DNA from: Branchinecta lynchi
Lineage: Eukaryota > Arthropoda > Branchiopoda > Anostraca > Branchinectidae
Direction of reading: 5' to 3'
DNA length: 64,000 bases
Assembly: GCA_023053575.1 (NCBI GenBank)
Contig: JAKZAP010000004.1
Location: 3,825,572-3,889,571, forward strand
Shown here: positions 11,482 to 22,335 of the stretch, piece by piece
How the letters are laid out: each line of letters starts with the position of its first letter
Numbering within the stretch: position 1 is the stretch's first letter
Notes under the pieces: model-generated
Seen by the model: the letters and a program-made list of their open reading frames with translations, nothing else
What the model was told of the DNA's origin: nothing
The model's database searches: none
Made by a program: the position numbers and the translations under genes

Positions 11482-11786
11482 TGTTATGGAGACATCCCAT
11501 AGCACTTTGCTCTGCAATAGTCCTCCTAGTTATTCCCTCCATCTATCGCCTACTTTTCTATATATCTCTTCGGTTTCCATCACCATCATTAATTTCCCGG
11601 CATCGGGACAATAGGTCACTCGGTCTTTATCCTAGCTTCAGTTAGCTGCTCGCTAATCCGAGGTCAGGCTTTGATCCATTTCATTCTAAGTATTTTGGCT
11701 GCGTAATGAATCCGCAGCCAAAAGGAGTTCTCTTTCATCCTTGGTCGGAGTCGAGGGGTTGCGCACTGGCCGATTTCGTGTACACC

Positions 11787-12003
11787 ATGAGGCAGAGGCA
11801 GATGAGGCACGTGAGGCAGGCATGAGGCACGTGAGGCAGACATGAGGCACGTGAGGCAGACATGAGGCACGTGAGGCAGACATGAGGCACGTGAGGCAGG
11901 CATGAGGCACGTGAGGCAGGCATGAGGCACATGAGGCAGGCATGAGGCACGTGAGGCAGACATGAGGCACGTGAGGCAGACATGAGGCACGTGAGGCAGA
12001 CAC
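11787..12003 (+). repeat. 20-bp minisatellite, array 1
   Basis: About ten copies of CATGAGGCACGTGAGGCAG[A/G] in register every 20 bp. The long minus-strand open frames here, with CLPHVPH repeats, are artefacts of the array. It lies near the left end of the insertion 11482-17549. Confidence 0.95.
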
Positions 12004-13288
12004 GATGAAAATACAACTTGCGTAGAATTGAAGTCATCGGACCAAAAAATCTTAGCAATGTCAGTGTCAAAATGTCGCAACATTTTTGTTTGATATTACA
12101 TATTGATTAAAGTTCCATGGGCACATCAAACTACCCCAATCCCACTCTGTAACAACCTAGGAACAATGCTTACCCCCTAGCTCAGCAGCTTTTTCGACAT
12201 TTTCATCTCTGTGATATTTCAAAGCGTAATTTTTTGGGCCAGTACATGCTCGATTTACTAGCTTGGACAAAGATAAAAGTGATGTTTCTTATAACACTTA
12301 GATCTTTATTTGATGCATAAATCAGCTTGTCTAATTCAGATTTGAATAGGCTATTTGTTTTTTAATGATTTTTGTAGCTATGTTATTTCTTATAAACTTA
12401 TTGCATATTCTGGTACATTTTATAAAGCAAGAATCAAGCTTCACAACACTATTCTACATAGAAAAACTTTTAATAGGCACTTAAAACATGGAACTTCTGA
12501 TGAAACACTAGAACAATCAGGTAAACTGCATCTGCGGCTTGACTTATTGGTGACATCTCAAATATATCCTTTTCTATCAAGCATTGCTGGGAGTTTTTGA
12601 ATTTCCTGCCACAATATCCCAGCTCCTAAGATTTGGATCGCCGAAATGCCAGAGAGGTAAAGACAAGGGATAACACTCAAACGGCCGATTTTCATAGCGT
12701 CTTCTAAAGGAAGTCGGAAATGTTTATTTGTGAAGCATTTGATACAAAATAAAACATTAGAAGTGTCCATTGTGCTTTAAGCAATTCGTTTGTGGCGAAT
12801 CTCTGAAAGTACCCAGTACCGACAGTACTGTTCAGGCCGCAGAGTATCATGATAGTAATATAAGAGGTCTAACTCGCCTATCTTGCAATGTAACGGATGG
12901 GATGGAAAAATTCCCGCGCGCCATCTGCAGAAGATTCTCATTTGACCATTTGATTTTGGCCTATATTTGACGGTTCGTTTTGACACCATAGTCACTGAGT
13001 TTGAAACCCTGACTGGTTTTACAGTAGACCCAGGGGCATCACAAGCCCTTCCTTGTAGAGCGAGGGGGTGGGGAGGGACAGCTCCAAGATTATACCAGAA
13101 TTGTTCGAGACTTTACCTTGGAATTTACCGGAATTTCTTTGAAGTTTATTCACTGCCCAGATCTTAAAATATTTTTCTACATCCGGAGAAGGGGGGGAAA
13201 TAATCAATGAAAACATGCATCCATGTGCGACCCTGTATTCAGCCGAACGCCGAAACTTTGGTTGCCTTCTTAGCCATTTTTGACATGT
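12004..13288. other. No gene recognised
   Basis: AT-rich sequence within the composite insertion. Short frames on both strands show no domain. Nothing can be assigned. Confidence 0.4.
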
Positions 13289-13542
13289 TATTATGGCACT
13301 TGCCTTTCGGCCAAGTGCCATGTAGCGATCGCAATTTCTGTCCGTCCGTCGATCGGTCCGGATTTTGCTAGTTCGGGCACTTCCGCATATGCTAGGACGA
13401 TCAAACTTGGCAGGCATATCAGTGACCCCAAATGATTGTTGCATCATTTCCCCGATCCGAGCATCGTTGGGGGAGTGGAGGGAGAGGAATCCGGAATCTT
13501 GAGGTATTTATAGCTTTTGAACGGGTGATCGGATAGCAATGA
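13289..13542 (+). repeat. Family D repeat, copy 1, left part
   Basis: Starts with the D hairpin TGGCACTTGCC...GGCCAAGTGCCA followed by CTGTCCGTCCGTC. It continues to GATAGCAATGA, where the family-C copy 13543-16276 interrupts it. The D text resumes at 16277. Confidence 0.75.
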
Positions 13543-13940
13543 AAAACTAGACCTACGTTGCCTTGGCAACGTGAAGTGTTGCGAGAACAACACTTTGGTT
13601 TTGTTTCTTCGCTTTCGGTTAAACGCTGGAGTTGTCAACTTATCGAAGCTTTTAAAACGGTTTGTTCTAAAAAGAAGAATCACATGATCAATTAAAAGAT
13701 ATTCTTTAGCGTTGTAAAAACAACAATAAAACAATATCGGAAGAAGGGACTAAATTGAATTTGCGGTCAGTTGAACTTTATCCTTTTCAATCCGTAGACA
13801 TCGTGACGGATGAAAACTTGGAACAATATCTTATATAATGTAGTTGGTATTATAAAGCTATCCTTAACTTTTCAGGATTAAAATACCACAGATGACGCTA
13901 TCAATTATTACGAAACTACCTCATTGTTTTACATTATCGT

Positions 13941-14540
13941 TTGTACCCCTTGCGTAAACGGTTAATCCTAGGTTATAGTGATAGACCATCGATACAAACT
14001 TTCTTACCGTCATATTTACAGAAATCGAATACAATGTGCACTAATTTGCAAAAATTTCTAGCCCCTCGTGAACCGATTCCTACTTACAAGTCCCTCTCCC
14101 GTGATAGAAATCAAGTTCACGGGAAACAAATAATGGGTACACCAGCTAGCAAAAGTTGCAAACCCCTCATCGCTGAAGATGATTGTAGCATAACAGCCGA
14201 TTATTACTTACAAGTCCCATGCATGTCTTACAATTGGGAACAAAAGTGTTCTTACCATCGAATACACCGGAAACAAATAACAGGTAGCATAACAGCCGAT
14301 TATTACTTCCAAGCCCCATGCATGTCTTACAATTGGGAACAAAAGTGTTCTTACCATCGAATACACCGGAAACAAATAACAGGTACACCAACTAGCAAAA
14401 GCTGCAAACTCCTCATTGCCGAAGATGATTATGAGCTAACAGTTGACTGTTGCTTACTAGTCCCTTACATGTCTCACTACTGGTATCGCCTGTTTTTGGT
14501 TTCAGTGTGTACCTTACTCCTGAAGTTGTCAACCTCTTGA
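13941..14540 (+). CDS. Repeated open frame inside family C, unit 1 (unknown)
   Basis: A 199-codon open frame with motifs SCKPLIAEDD, PCMSYNWE and HRKQI.GTP repeated two to three times in about 40-residue units. No known domain was recognised. The same peptide pattern is open in other C copies (10393-10740, 14839-15237, part of 17549-17860, and minus-strand 60690-60508), each with substitutions. A 99-bp tandem duplication here (14185-14283 / 14284-14382) preserves the frame. It could be a real element-encoded repetitive protein or a tandem DNA repeat that happens to lack stops. Expression is not shown. Confidence 0.3.
   Translation: MYPLRKRLILGYSDRPSIQTFLPSYLQKSNTMCTNLQKFLAPREPIPTYKSLSRDRNQVHGKQIMGTPASKSCKPLIAEDDCSITADYYLQVPCMSYNWEQKCSYHRIHRKQITGSITADYYFQAPCMSYNWEQKCSYHRIHRKQITGTPTSKSCKLLIAEDDYELTVDCCLLVPYMSHYWYRLFLVSVCTLLLKLSTS
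14185..14382 (+). repeat. 99-bp in-frame tandem duplication
   Basis: Two almost identical 99-bp units starting GTAGCATAACAGCCGATTAT. They differ at a few positions (TTACAAGTC versus TTCCAAGCC). Other C copies have one unit here. Confidence 0.9.
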
Positions 14541-14838
14541 AACTTTCAAACTAGTTTATCTCATGAAGGATTTTTGTTAAAAAAAAAATGGATGACATAT
14601 ACTTTGATCAGCTCATCAAGGGCTATCGATTGCCCTAACAACAACAAAAGAATATCGGAAAAAGGGACTAAATTGACTTCGCAGTCAGTTGAACTTTATC
14701 CTTTTCAATCGTAGACATCGTGACGGATGAAAACTTGAAACAATATCTCAAATAATCTAGTTGGTATTATAAAGCTATCCGTAACTTTTCAGGATCAAAA
14801 TACCATTACGAAACTACCTCATTGTTTTACATTATCGT

Positions 14839-15237
14839 TTGTACCCGTTGCGGAAACAGTTAATCCTAGGTTACAGCGATAGACCATCGATACAAACTTT
14901 CTTACCGTCAGATTTACATAAATCGAATCCAATATGCAACAATTTGCACAAAATTCTAGCCCCTCGTGAACCGATTCTTACTTACAAGTCCGTCTCCCAT
15001 GATAGACATCAGGTTCACCGGATAAAAATAATGGGTACACCAGGTAGCAAAAGTTGCAAACCCCTCATCGCTGAAGATTTTTGTAGCATAACAGCCGATT
15101 ATTACTTACAAGTCCCTTGCATGTTTTACAATTGGGAACCAAATTGTCTTACCATCGAATACACCGGAAACAAATCACAGATACACCAACTGGCAAAAGC
15201 TGCAAACCCCTCATTGCCGAAGATGATTATGAGCTAA
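14839..15237 (+). CDS. Repeated open frame inside family C, unit 2 (unknown)
   Basis: Second tandem unit of the nested C copy. Its 132-codon frame matches the 13941-14540 frame (REPILTYKSVSHDRHQ, SKSCKPLIAED, PCMFYNWEPNC), then shifts frame near 15150 so the last third is lost. Unknown function; probably decaying. Confidence 0.25.
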   Translation: MYPLRKQLILGYSDRPSIQTFLPSDLHKSNPICNNLHKILAPREPILTYKSVSHDRHQVHRIKIMGTPGSKSCKPLIAEDFCSITADYYLQVPCMFYNWEPNCLTIEYTGNKSQIHQLAKAANPSLPKMIMS

Positions 15238-16276
15238 CATATATCGACTGTCGCCTATAAGTCCCCTACATGTCTCACAGCTGGTATCGCCTATTGTTGG
15301 TTTCGTGTGTACATTCCTACTGAAGTTGTCAACCCCTTGAAACTTTCAAAATGGTGTATCTCACGAAGGAATCTGTGTACCAAAAAACAGATGCCATATA
15401 CTTTGATCAGCTCATCAACGGCTATCGATTGCCGTTGAAAAAAAAAAAATCTACCTGCCTTAGTTCAAAAGTTGACTTTTTTGCCGTAGGCCAACTTTCT
15501 AACGTCACCACTTAGAAAGGAGCAAAGGATAAGCTCCAATTTCTTTAGCAAGGAGAGAAGTTCTAAAGTTTAAGATGTACATCTGATACCATTTCTCTAC
15601 TGCACACCCAAGTGCAAAAAAACGAATGATAAACTCAGCTGAAATCGCGAACACAAATGGATAGATAAACTAGATGGCAGCACTTTCGGACCCGTGGTAA
15701 AAAGCCACTTTTTGGTTTGCTCTAGATTTTTCTATTTATCACTCAAAGAAGATATGTTGGCTATGGGGCCGGGTAACTGCCGCATATATTTAACACTTTT
15801 ATTTAAACCAGATTTTAACACTATATTTACCAGATCTTTTTTAGATTTTTAACCAGATCTAACACTATATTTAACACCAGATTTTAATCCATCTTCAATT
15901 TGAAACTGGTTTCTGCCTGCTTGCGTGCTAGAGCGGAGCTTTCCACTCGAAAGCAGAAACATGGTTTGATCAAACGAAAGGTTGGCTGCACAACTTCAGA
16001 TAGTCCTCTCTGGCATAGGCTATATAACTCCTCTTCACTTCGCACACCGTAGGCTCTGGCTCGAGGACAAGTAAAAACCATCCTTTTTGGCCCCAGGCAA
16101 GAGTTCTACGGAGCTTTCCAAAATGTAATGTCATATTCATCAATCCGGCCTAAGGTCCACACTTTCCGTCAAAACCGCACAGGTTAGACCCTTAACAATT
16201 ACCAGGAATAAAATGAAATCGGCGGCATAGGAAAAAAGAAAAACAGGACAAAACTAAAGTGTTGCTCTCGCAACAC

Positions 16277-16640
16277 AATGATGTTTGGAGAGATCTCGTG
16301 CCTCAGACGACCCACTTAAAATCCCGACCGGATCCGGTGACTTTGGGGGGAGCTGGAGGGGGGAACCGGAAATCTTGGGAGACGCTTAGAGTGGAGGGAT
16401 CGGGACGAAACTTGGTCGGAAGAACAAGCACAAGTCCTAGATGCATCGTTGAGAGAACCGGACCGGATTCGGGCACTGTGGCGGGAGTTTGGGGGGGGGG
16501 GAATTAGGTGATCCCGCGAGTTCGGTACTAGGAAGATGGAATTTGGTAGGCATATCAGGGACACGAACAGACTGCCTTAAGAATAGTCGTTGAGTAGTCT
16601 TTTGAATAGTCCTGATTATACCTAAGTCTGTCAGAGATAA
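16277..16640 (+). repeat. Family D repeat, copy 1, right part
   Basis: Resumes at AATGATGTTTGGAGAGATC, matching 43645-43665 in the uninterrupted D copy. It continues through the G-rich GGGGGGAGCTGGAGGG and GAAATTTGGTAGGCATATCAGG motifs. Confidence 0.7.
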
Positions 16641-16836
16641 TTTACCAGGGTTTATTAAAGGCATTAATCAACTAACAAGAAATATTTATTTTACCTTTCA
16701 AATAATCCGCATGGACAACCCAGTTCAAATTTCCCGAGGGGATAAGAAGCTCCCTCTCTTTTTGTTATTTATCACAGATCTCGTAGCTGAGCGAAAAATT
16801 TTCAAAAAATCCCTAAACGTGTCACCAGAACGGGCG

Positions 16837-17047
16837 ATGAGGCACGTGAGGCAGGCATGAGGCAGACATGAGGCAGGCATGAGGCACGTGAGGCAGGCAT
16901 GAGGCACGTGAGGCAGGCATGAGGCACGTGAGGCAGGCATGAGGCACGTGAGGCAGACATGAGGCACGTGAGGCAGACATGAGGCACGTGAGGCAGACAT
17001 GAGGCACGTGAGGAAGGCATGAGGCAGGGAACTTGTACACCATGAGG
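16837..17047 (+). repeat. 20-bp minisatellite, array 2
   Basis: Same CATGAGGCACGTGAGGCAGG unit and same strand as array 1, with a few shortened units. The flank CGCGCAACCCCTCGGTCGG at the right is the inverse of the left flank of array 1 (GTCGGAGTCGAGGGGTTGCGC region at 11743-11763). Confidence 0.95.
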
Positions 17048-17548
17048 CACCAGCGCGCAACCCCTCGGTCGGAGTAAGACCTCAGTTACTCTGTATTATA
17101 ATTTATGGTAAGGACCAGTTTACATATTTAGTTAGGGACCCATTAGTGCTATATTATATGTGTCACACTCTTGTACACGATTTACATGAGATAAATTAAC
17201 TATAGACGTTATGGTCCATCTCGGCTAGTAGGCCTCGGGCTTGACTGGATATGTGAATTCCAGCTTCGCTAGAATGTGTGAACCAGCTTGATTAGGGATT
17301 TCTGGATTGACTGCGGCTGAGCTATAGAATTCCCTGAGACTTCCCCTTGTCTCTTTTGTCCGGTTTCCTGACTGGTCCTGGGGCTAGTGGGCACCTACGG
17401 TGTCAGAATGTCTTCAGCCCACACCCCAGGAGCCTTATCTTCATTAAACCTCGCCTCCACTCGTCCATCTTCTTAACAATGGTCTCAGAAGTGGGATAAC
17501 ATTCTTAACAATGATGTTAGAAGTGGGATTCGATCACACCTTCTTAAC

Positions 17549-18602
17549 ACCATCGAATACACCGGAAACAAATAACAGGTACACCAACTAGCAAAAGCTG
17601 CAAACCCCTCATTACCGAAGATGATTATGAGGTAACAGTCGACTGTTGCTTAAAAGTCCCCTACATGTCTCATAACTGGTATCGCCTATTTTTGGTTTCA
17701 GTGTACCTTACTACTGAAGTTGTCAACCCCTTTGAAATTTTCAAACTGGTGTATCTCATGAAGGAATTTTTGTACCAGAAAATGGATGACATATACTTTG
17801 ATCAGCTCATCAGTGGCTATCGATTGCCGTCGAACAAAAAATTCTACCTCTCTTAGTTCAAAAGTTGACTTTTTGCCGTAGGCCAACTTTCTAACGTCAC
17901 AACTTAGAAAGGAGCAAAGGATAAGCTGTAGTTTCTTTAGCAATGAGAGAGCTTTTAAAGTTTAAGAGGCATATCTGATACGGTTACTCTACCGCAAACC
18001 CAAGTACAAAAAAAAAATATGATAAACTCAGCTGAAATCGTCGCATACATGGATATAAACAATAGATGGCAGCACTTTCGGACCCGTGAGAAAAAGCCAC
18101 GTTTTTGTCTCTGTAGATTTTTCTATTGATCACTCAAAGAAGATATGTTGGCTGTGGGGCCGGGTAACTGCCGCATATATTTAACACTTATAGATTTTAG
18201 TCCATCTTCAATTTGAAACTGGTGCCTGCCTGCTTGCGTGCTAGAACGGAGCTTTCCACTCGAAAGCAGAAACATGGTTTGATGAAACGAAAGGTTCGCT
18301 ACACAACTTCAGATAGTCCTCTCTGACATAGGCTATACAACTCCACTTCACTTCGCAAACCGTAGGCTCTGGCTCGAGGACAAGCAAAAACCATCCTTAT
18401 TGGCCCCAGGCAAGAGTTCTACGGAGCTTTCCAAAATGTAATGTCATATTCATCAATCCGGCCTAAGGTCCACACTTTTCGTAAAAAACGTACAGGTTAG
18501 ACCCTTCCCAGTTACCAGGAATAAAATGGAATCGGCGGCATAGGAAAAAAAAACAAAAAAAAAACAAACGAGGACAAAACAAAAGTGTTGCTCTCGCAAC
18601 AC
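17549..18602 (+). mobile_element. Family C repeat, copy 1, right part
   Basis: Begins exactly where the 9884-11481 part stops (ACCATCGAATACACCGG). It runs through the remaining coding-like unit to the terminal palindrome GTGTTGCTCTCGCAACAC at 18585-18602. It closely parallels 15180-16276 of copy 2. Confidence 0.7.
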
Positions 18603-19089
18603 AACTACATGATGAAAGGCGCGATAGGTGAAACTTTTGTAACCAGAGCTTTTATTTTATCCTTAAGAAAAGTAAGGACTAAGGTAAGGGCCACCTATAA
18701 TATCACATTACTGTCATTACCGACATATTTACGAGATAAATCAAATGACACATAATACAGTGCGAGCAGGTCAGGCAGCGATACGTTGAAATCAGTGATC
18801 GAGACGAAATTAACCTGAGTGCCGCATGCGAATTTTTTTTTTTCAAAGTCGCTTTTTTTATGGCAAACCTCAACCTGCTTCCACACCCTACAAATTGTAG
18901 CTTTTTATGTGACTAGACAGTCTAACTCCAGGCACTACATAAATGACGCGCACTTCCACTTCTATCTAGCCCTCTCACCAAATGGAGACTACAACTAAAG
19001 GCGCCGCATACAAAAAATTTCCAAAGCATTTATGTAAAAAAAATGAGATTGGAAAAACATCACATCTTATGTGAAATCATGAGAAGTGG
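18603..19089. repeat. Repeat H units
   Basis: Degenerate blocks of the form GAGTGCCGCATGCGAATTTTT (about 18815) and AAAGGCGCCGCATAC (about 18995). The same motif recurs at about 9765, 55010, 59290 and 59410. No gene recognised. Confidence 0.45.
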
Positions 19090-20560
19090 AACAAGACCAA
19101 AGGTTTCGATGGGATCCCAAAAATTCAATATCTGATCCAGACAACTGGGTCTTGTCTTAGCCAGATCCAGTCTTCGCCAGACTTCTTGAACATTTTTACA
19201 ATTAAAATTCAGAAACAGATTAAGGCCAAATAGCTAATCACCTGAGAAAACCAAGTTCAGATTTGGATTCAGCATGTGTGTTTACCCCTATAAGTCATAT
19301 CTGTTTTGACGAAAACTTCCTGCCACTTCTGCCGATTTCCCGGTTCCGGCCGAACTCCAGAACTACTTGTCCGGCGAAAAAAGAAAGCTCAAAGACGAAA
19401 TCAGGGTATCTTCTTTTCCCAGTAACGAACATCTAATCAATTTCAAATAGAAATTTAGCTTATAACAAATTTTCCGATTCCAGCCGGATTCCGGTCGAAC
19501 TATATGTCCGGGTAAAATACGATTGTCATACAGGGACTCATCATCTCTTCTTACCCCTAAATCGCTTATCTAATCAACTAGAAATAGAACTTTGACTTCC
19601 AACAGTTTTCCGGTTTTGGCCGGATTCCGGACGAACTACATGTCCGGGTAGAAACTTGTTTTCACATAAGTGTTCAGCATGTCTTCTTGCCCTAAATCGA
19701 ACATCTAATCAACTCCAAATAAAACTTTTAATTTTGACAAACTTTCCGGTTTGGGCCGGATTCCGGTCGAAATACTTGTCCGTCGAGAAAATATTTTTCA
19801 CCATCGTCTTCAGCATGTCTTCCTACCTCTAAATCGAACATTTAATTAACTTCAAATAAAACTTTTACTTTCAACAAACTTTCCGGTTTGGGCCGGATTC
19901 CGGGCGAAATACTTGTCTGTCGAGAAAATAGTTTTCACCATCGTCTTCAGCATGTCTTCCTACCCCTAAATCGAACATCTAATCAACTTCAAATAAAACT
20001 TTTACTTTCAACAAACTTTCCGGTTTTGGCCGGATTCCGGGCGAACTACTTGTCTGATGACAAAATGGTTTTCACCATCGTGTTCAGCATGTCTTCCTAC
20101 CCCTAAATCGAACATCTAATCAACTTCAAATAAGACTTTTACTTTCAACAAACTTTCCGGTTTCCGGTAAAACTTTTACTTTCAACAAACTTTGCGGTTA
20201 GGGCCGGAATCCGGGCGAAATACTTGTCCGTCGAGAAAATAGTTTTCACCATCGTGTTCAGCATGTCTTCTTACCCCCTAATCGACTATCACATTAGCTG
20301 TTTCAAAATATTTTGTTTGTCCGTTAATTTGAATCCCCTCCCCCACCCCTAAATATAGAGCTACAAAGCCCATCTACGAACTTGACTGGTCCGACGACCC
20401 AACGAACCCTCACACCAAGTTTCATCAAAATATCTCCTTCCCTTCGAGAGTTATCGTGCTTACAGACGGACGGACGGACGGACGGACGGACAGACGGACA
20501 ACTTTTGCGATGTCATAGGTATCCCTCCACTTACGTTTTGGGATCCCAAAAACTGCTGAA
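19090..20560 (+). repeat. Family E repeat, copy 1
   Basis: The head reads AGGTTTCGATGGGATCCCAAAA. A body of about six or seven tandem units of roughly 135 bp follows, each with CTTTCCGGTTTGGGCCGGAT, TACTTGTCCG and ATCGAACATCTAATCAACTT. The tail is CACACCAAGTTTCATCAAAA, then (GACG)n, then TTTTGGGATCCCAAAA. The non-coding tail resembles those of small animal retroposons, but the class is unknown. Confidence 0.75.
20463..20503 (+). repeat. (GACG)n microsatellite in family E tail
   Basis: About ten GACG/GACA units. The related copy at 21784-21804 has far fewer, showing length change since duplication. Confidence 0.9.
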
Positions 20561-20779
20561 TACCCTTGCCGCGACTGCACTGGTTGCAGATACGGCAAGA
20601 ACTTGTCTTGCATAAACAGCAACCCAAGGTAGTTGCATACAAATGCTTTCCAGAATTACAGAGTGGGATTCCCATCAGAGAAAGAGTTTAAGCGGACTCG
20701 TCGAGTGATACATTGATGGTCGGTAGAGCTATATTCTGTTTTGGGTAATGCCTATTCCTAATTCGGAACATGTAACTGC

Positions 20780-20885
20780 ATAGGCGCCAGAGGTTGTCGG
20801 TCGGCGCGCCGAAGGTGAGGTGGCGGCGGGCTGCCAGGGGTTTTTCGGCGGCTGGCCGCCGGTTTTCGGCGCGGCGTCGGGGACT
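20780..20885. repeat. GC-rich repeat K, copy 2
   Basis: GC-rich island with GGCGCGGCGTCGGGGACTA, the reverse complement of the core at 8965-8985. No coding evidence. Confidence 0.5.
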
Positions 20886-21069
20886 AGGTCAGAGTCCAAG
20901 AGCTAGAAGTTTTGGGATTGGATTGATTCCTGCTGCTACATTACAGCTGAACAAGGCTCGGACAAAGGGCTCCCCCACAAGCGAAACTCCACACATCACC
21001 CTCCCATACAAGACAAAAATACAACAAAACCCTGTTTGAATGGGGCACTCCAAACTGCGGACTGTGTGG

Positions 21070-21860
21070 CATCTATCGGATTCCGGTCGAAATACTTGTC
21101 AGTCGAGAAAATAATTTTCACCATCGTCTTCAGCATGTCTTCCTACCTCTCAATCAAACATTTAATCAACTTCAAATAAAACTTTTACTTTCAACAAACT
21201 TTCCGGTTTGGGCCGGATTCCGGGCGAAATACTTGTCCGTCGAGAAAATAGTTTTCACCATCGTCTTCAGCATGTCTTCCTACCCCTAAATCGAACATCT
21301 AATCAATTTCAAATAAAACTTTTACTTTCAACAAACTTTCCGGTTTGGGCCGGATTCCGGGCGAAATACTTGTGCGTCGAGAAAATAATTTTCACCATCG
21401 TCTTCAGCATGTCTTCCTACCCCTAAATCGAACATCTAATCAACTTCAAATAAAACTTTTACTTTCAACAAACTTTCCGGTTTCCGGTAAAACTTTTACT
21501 TTCAACAAACTTTGCGGTTAGGGCCGGATTCCGGGCGAAATACTTGTCCGTCGAGAAAATAGTTTTCACCATCGTGTTCAGCATGTCTTCTTACCCCCTA
21601 ATCGACTATCACATTAGCTGTTTCAAAATATTTTGTTTGTCCGTTAATTTGAATCCCCTCCCCCACCCCTAAATGTAGAGCTACAAAGCCCATCTACGAA
21701 CTTGACTGGTCCGACGACCCAACGAACCCTCACACCAAGTTTCATCAAAATATCTCATTCCCTTCGAGAGTTATCGTGCTTACAGACGAACGGACAGACG
21801 GACAACTTTTGCGATGTCATAGGTATCCCTTCACTTACGTTTTGGGATCCCAAAAACAAG
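21070..21860 (+). repeat. Family E repeat, copy 2
   Basis: Nearly identical to the second half of copy 1 (about 19780-20560), including the same odd internal junction TTCCGGTTTCCGGTAAAAC. This points to a recent segmental duplication rather than independent insertion. Confidence 0.75.
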
Positions 21861-21861
21861 A

Positions 21862-22335
21862 TTCAGATACATATCCGGCACGTATTCTTATGGCAATTGC
21901 CTTCCGGTCAGATTTTGGCAAGGTAGCTTTTCAAAGATTATTCCCGTCGAACTGGTGTTCGCCAAGGGGAGTCTTATCTCCCTACATCTTTAAATCGGCC
22001 ATATCTTCTTTTCTCGATTCTTTACAACGTGCATATTTTTATAAAGACAATGCCTTCAGCTACATAACCTACGCGGACAAATTGCTCTTAGTAAGCTGTA
22101 CCAGATCCACACTCACCAAAAATGTCTGTAAGCTGATGTTTGAACTTCCCAAAATCGGCCTTGAAGTTGAAGTACCTGCATTTCAACCCTTTCGCAAATG
22201 GTTTAAATGCATCCAAAGCTTCTATCTCTCTTGGATCGTTCGTCGTCAAATCACAGACTCTCTACGATGGTCTGGCATAACATTCAAATCTTCGTTGTCA
22301 AAATTTTGCTCTTCGGTTGTTCAAGAAGTTACAGG
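21862..22335 (+). pseudogene. LINE reverse-transcriptase remnant
   Basis: An open frame with non-LTR RT landmarks: SPRGVLSPYIF (the QGxxLSPxLF block) and FSYITYADKLLLVSCTRS (the YADD block, with the second catalytic Asp replaced by Lys). It lacks the N-terminal RT motifs and an endonuclease, so it is a 5'-truncated dead fragment. The LTR retrotransposon at 22336 is inserted in it. The same frame stays open for about 25 codons beyond 35750. Confidence 0.7.
22332..22335. other. Target site duplication CAGG (left)
   Basis: CAGG directly precedes the 5' LTR and is repeated at 35750-35753 directly after the 3' LTR. A 4-bp duplication fits Ty3/Gypsy integrases. Confidence 0.85.

Larger units (their letters stand above)
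13543..16276 (+). mobile_element. Family C repeat, copy 2, complete
   Basis: The element is bounded by a probable 5-bp duplication AATGA (13538-13542 and 16277-16281) inside a family-D repeat. The left end has ACGTTGCCTTGGCAACGT, then the palindrome GTGTTGCGAGAACAACAC at 13577. The right end is AAAGTGTTGCTCTCGCAACAC-like. The palindrome plus adjoining TTTGGTTTTGT is inverted between the ends, giving hairpin-capped inverted repeats. Inside are two tandem units of about 0.92 kb. No transposase, replicase or RT motif was seen. Ends with hairpins recall Helentron-type elements, but the 5-bp duplication argues for cut-and-paste; class unknown. Confidence 0.7.
11482..17549 (+). mobile_element. LTR-like composite insertion into family C
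   Basis: The block starts TGTTATGGAGACATCC and ends ...TCTTCTTAACA, so its ends have the TGTTA...TAACA form of an LTR. The target CCAT (or ACCAT) is present on both sides (11478-11481 and 17550-17553), and the host repeat is contiguous once the block is removed. Near the right end, ATGGTCTCAGAAGTGGGAT (17478-17496) resembles an initiator-tRNA-type primer binding site after an LTR end. No gag or pol was found. The block is filled with two minisatellites, a split family-D repeat and a nested family-C copy. Whether it is a decayed LTR element or a solo LTR with later insertions is unresolved. Confidence 0.55.

Noticed and set aside
11664..12083. Minus-strand open frames with repeated CLPHVPH peptides (also at 16725-17060)
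   Set aside because: They are translations of the 20-bp minisatellite. All three frames are open together and no gene context exists.
19738..20300. CRISPR-like regular repeats
   Set aside because: The 135-bp units are head-to-tail without unique spacers, in a eukaryotic context; this is a tandem repeat inside family E.
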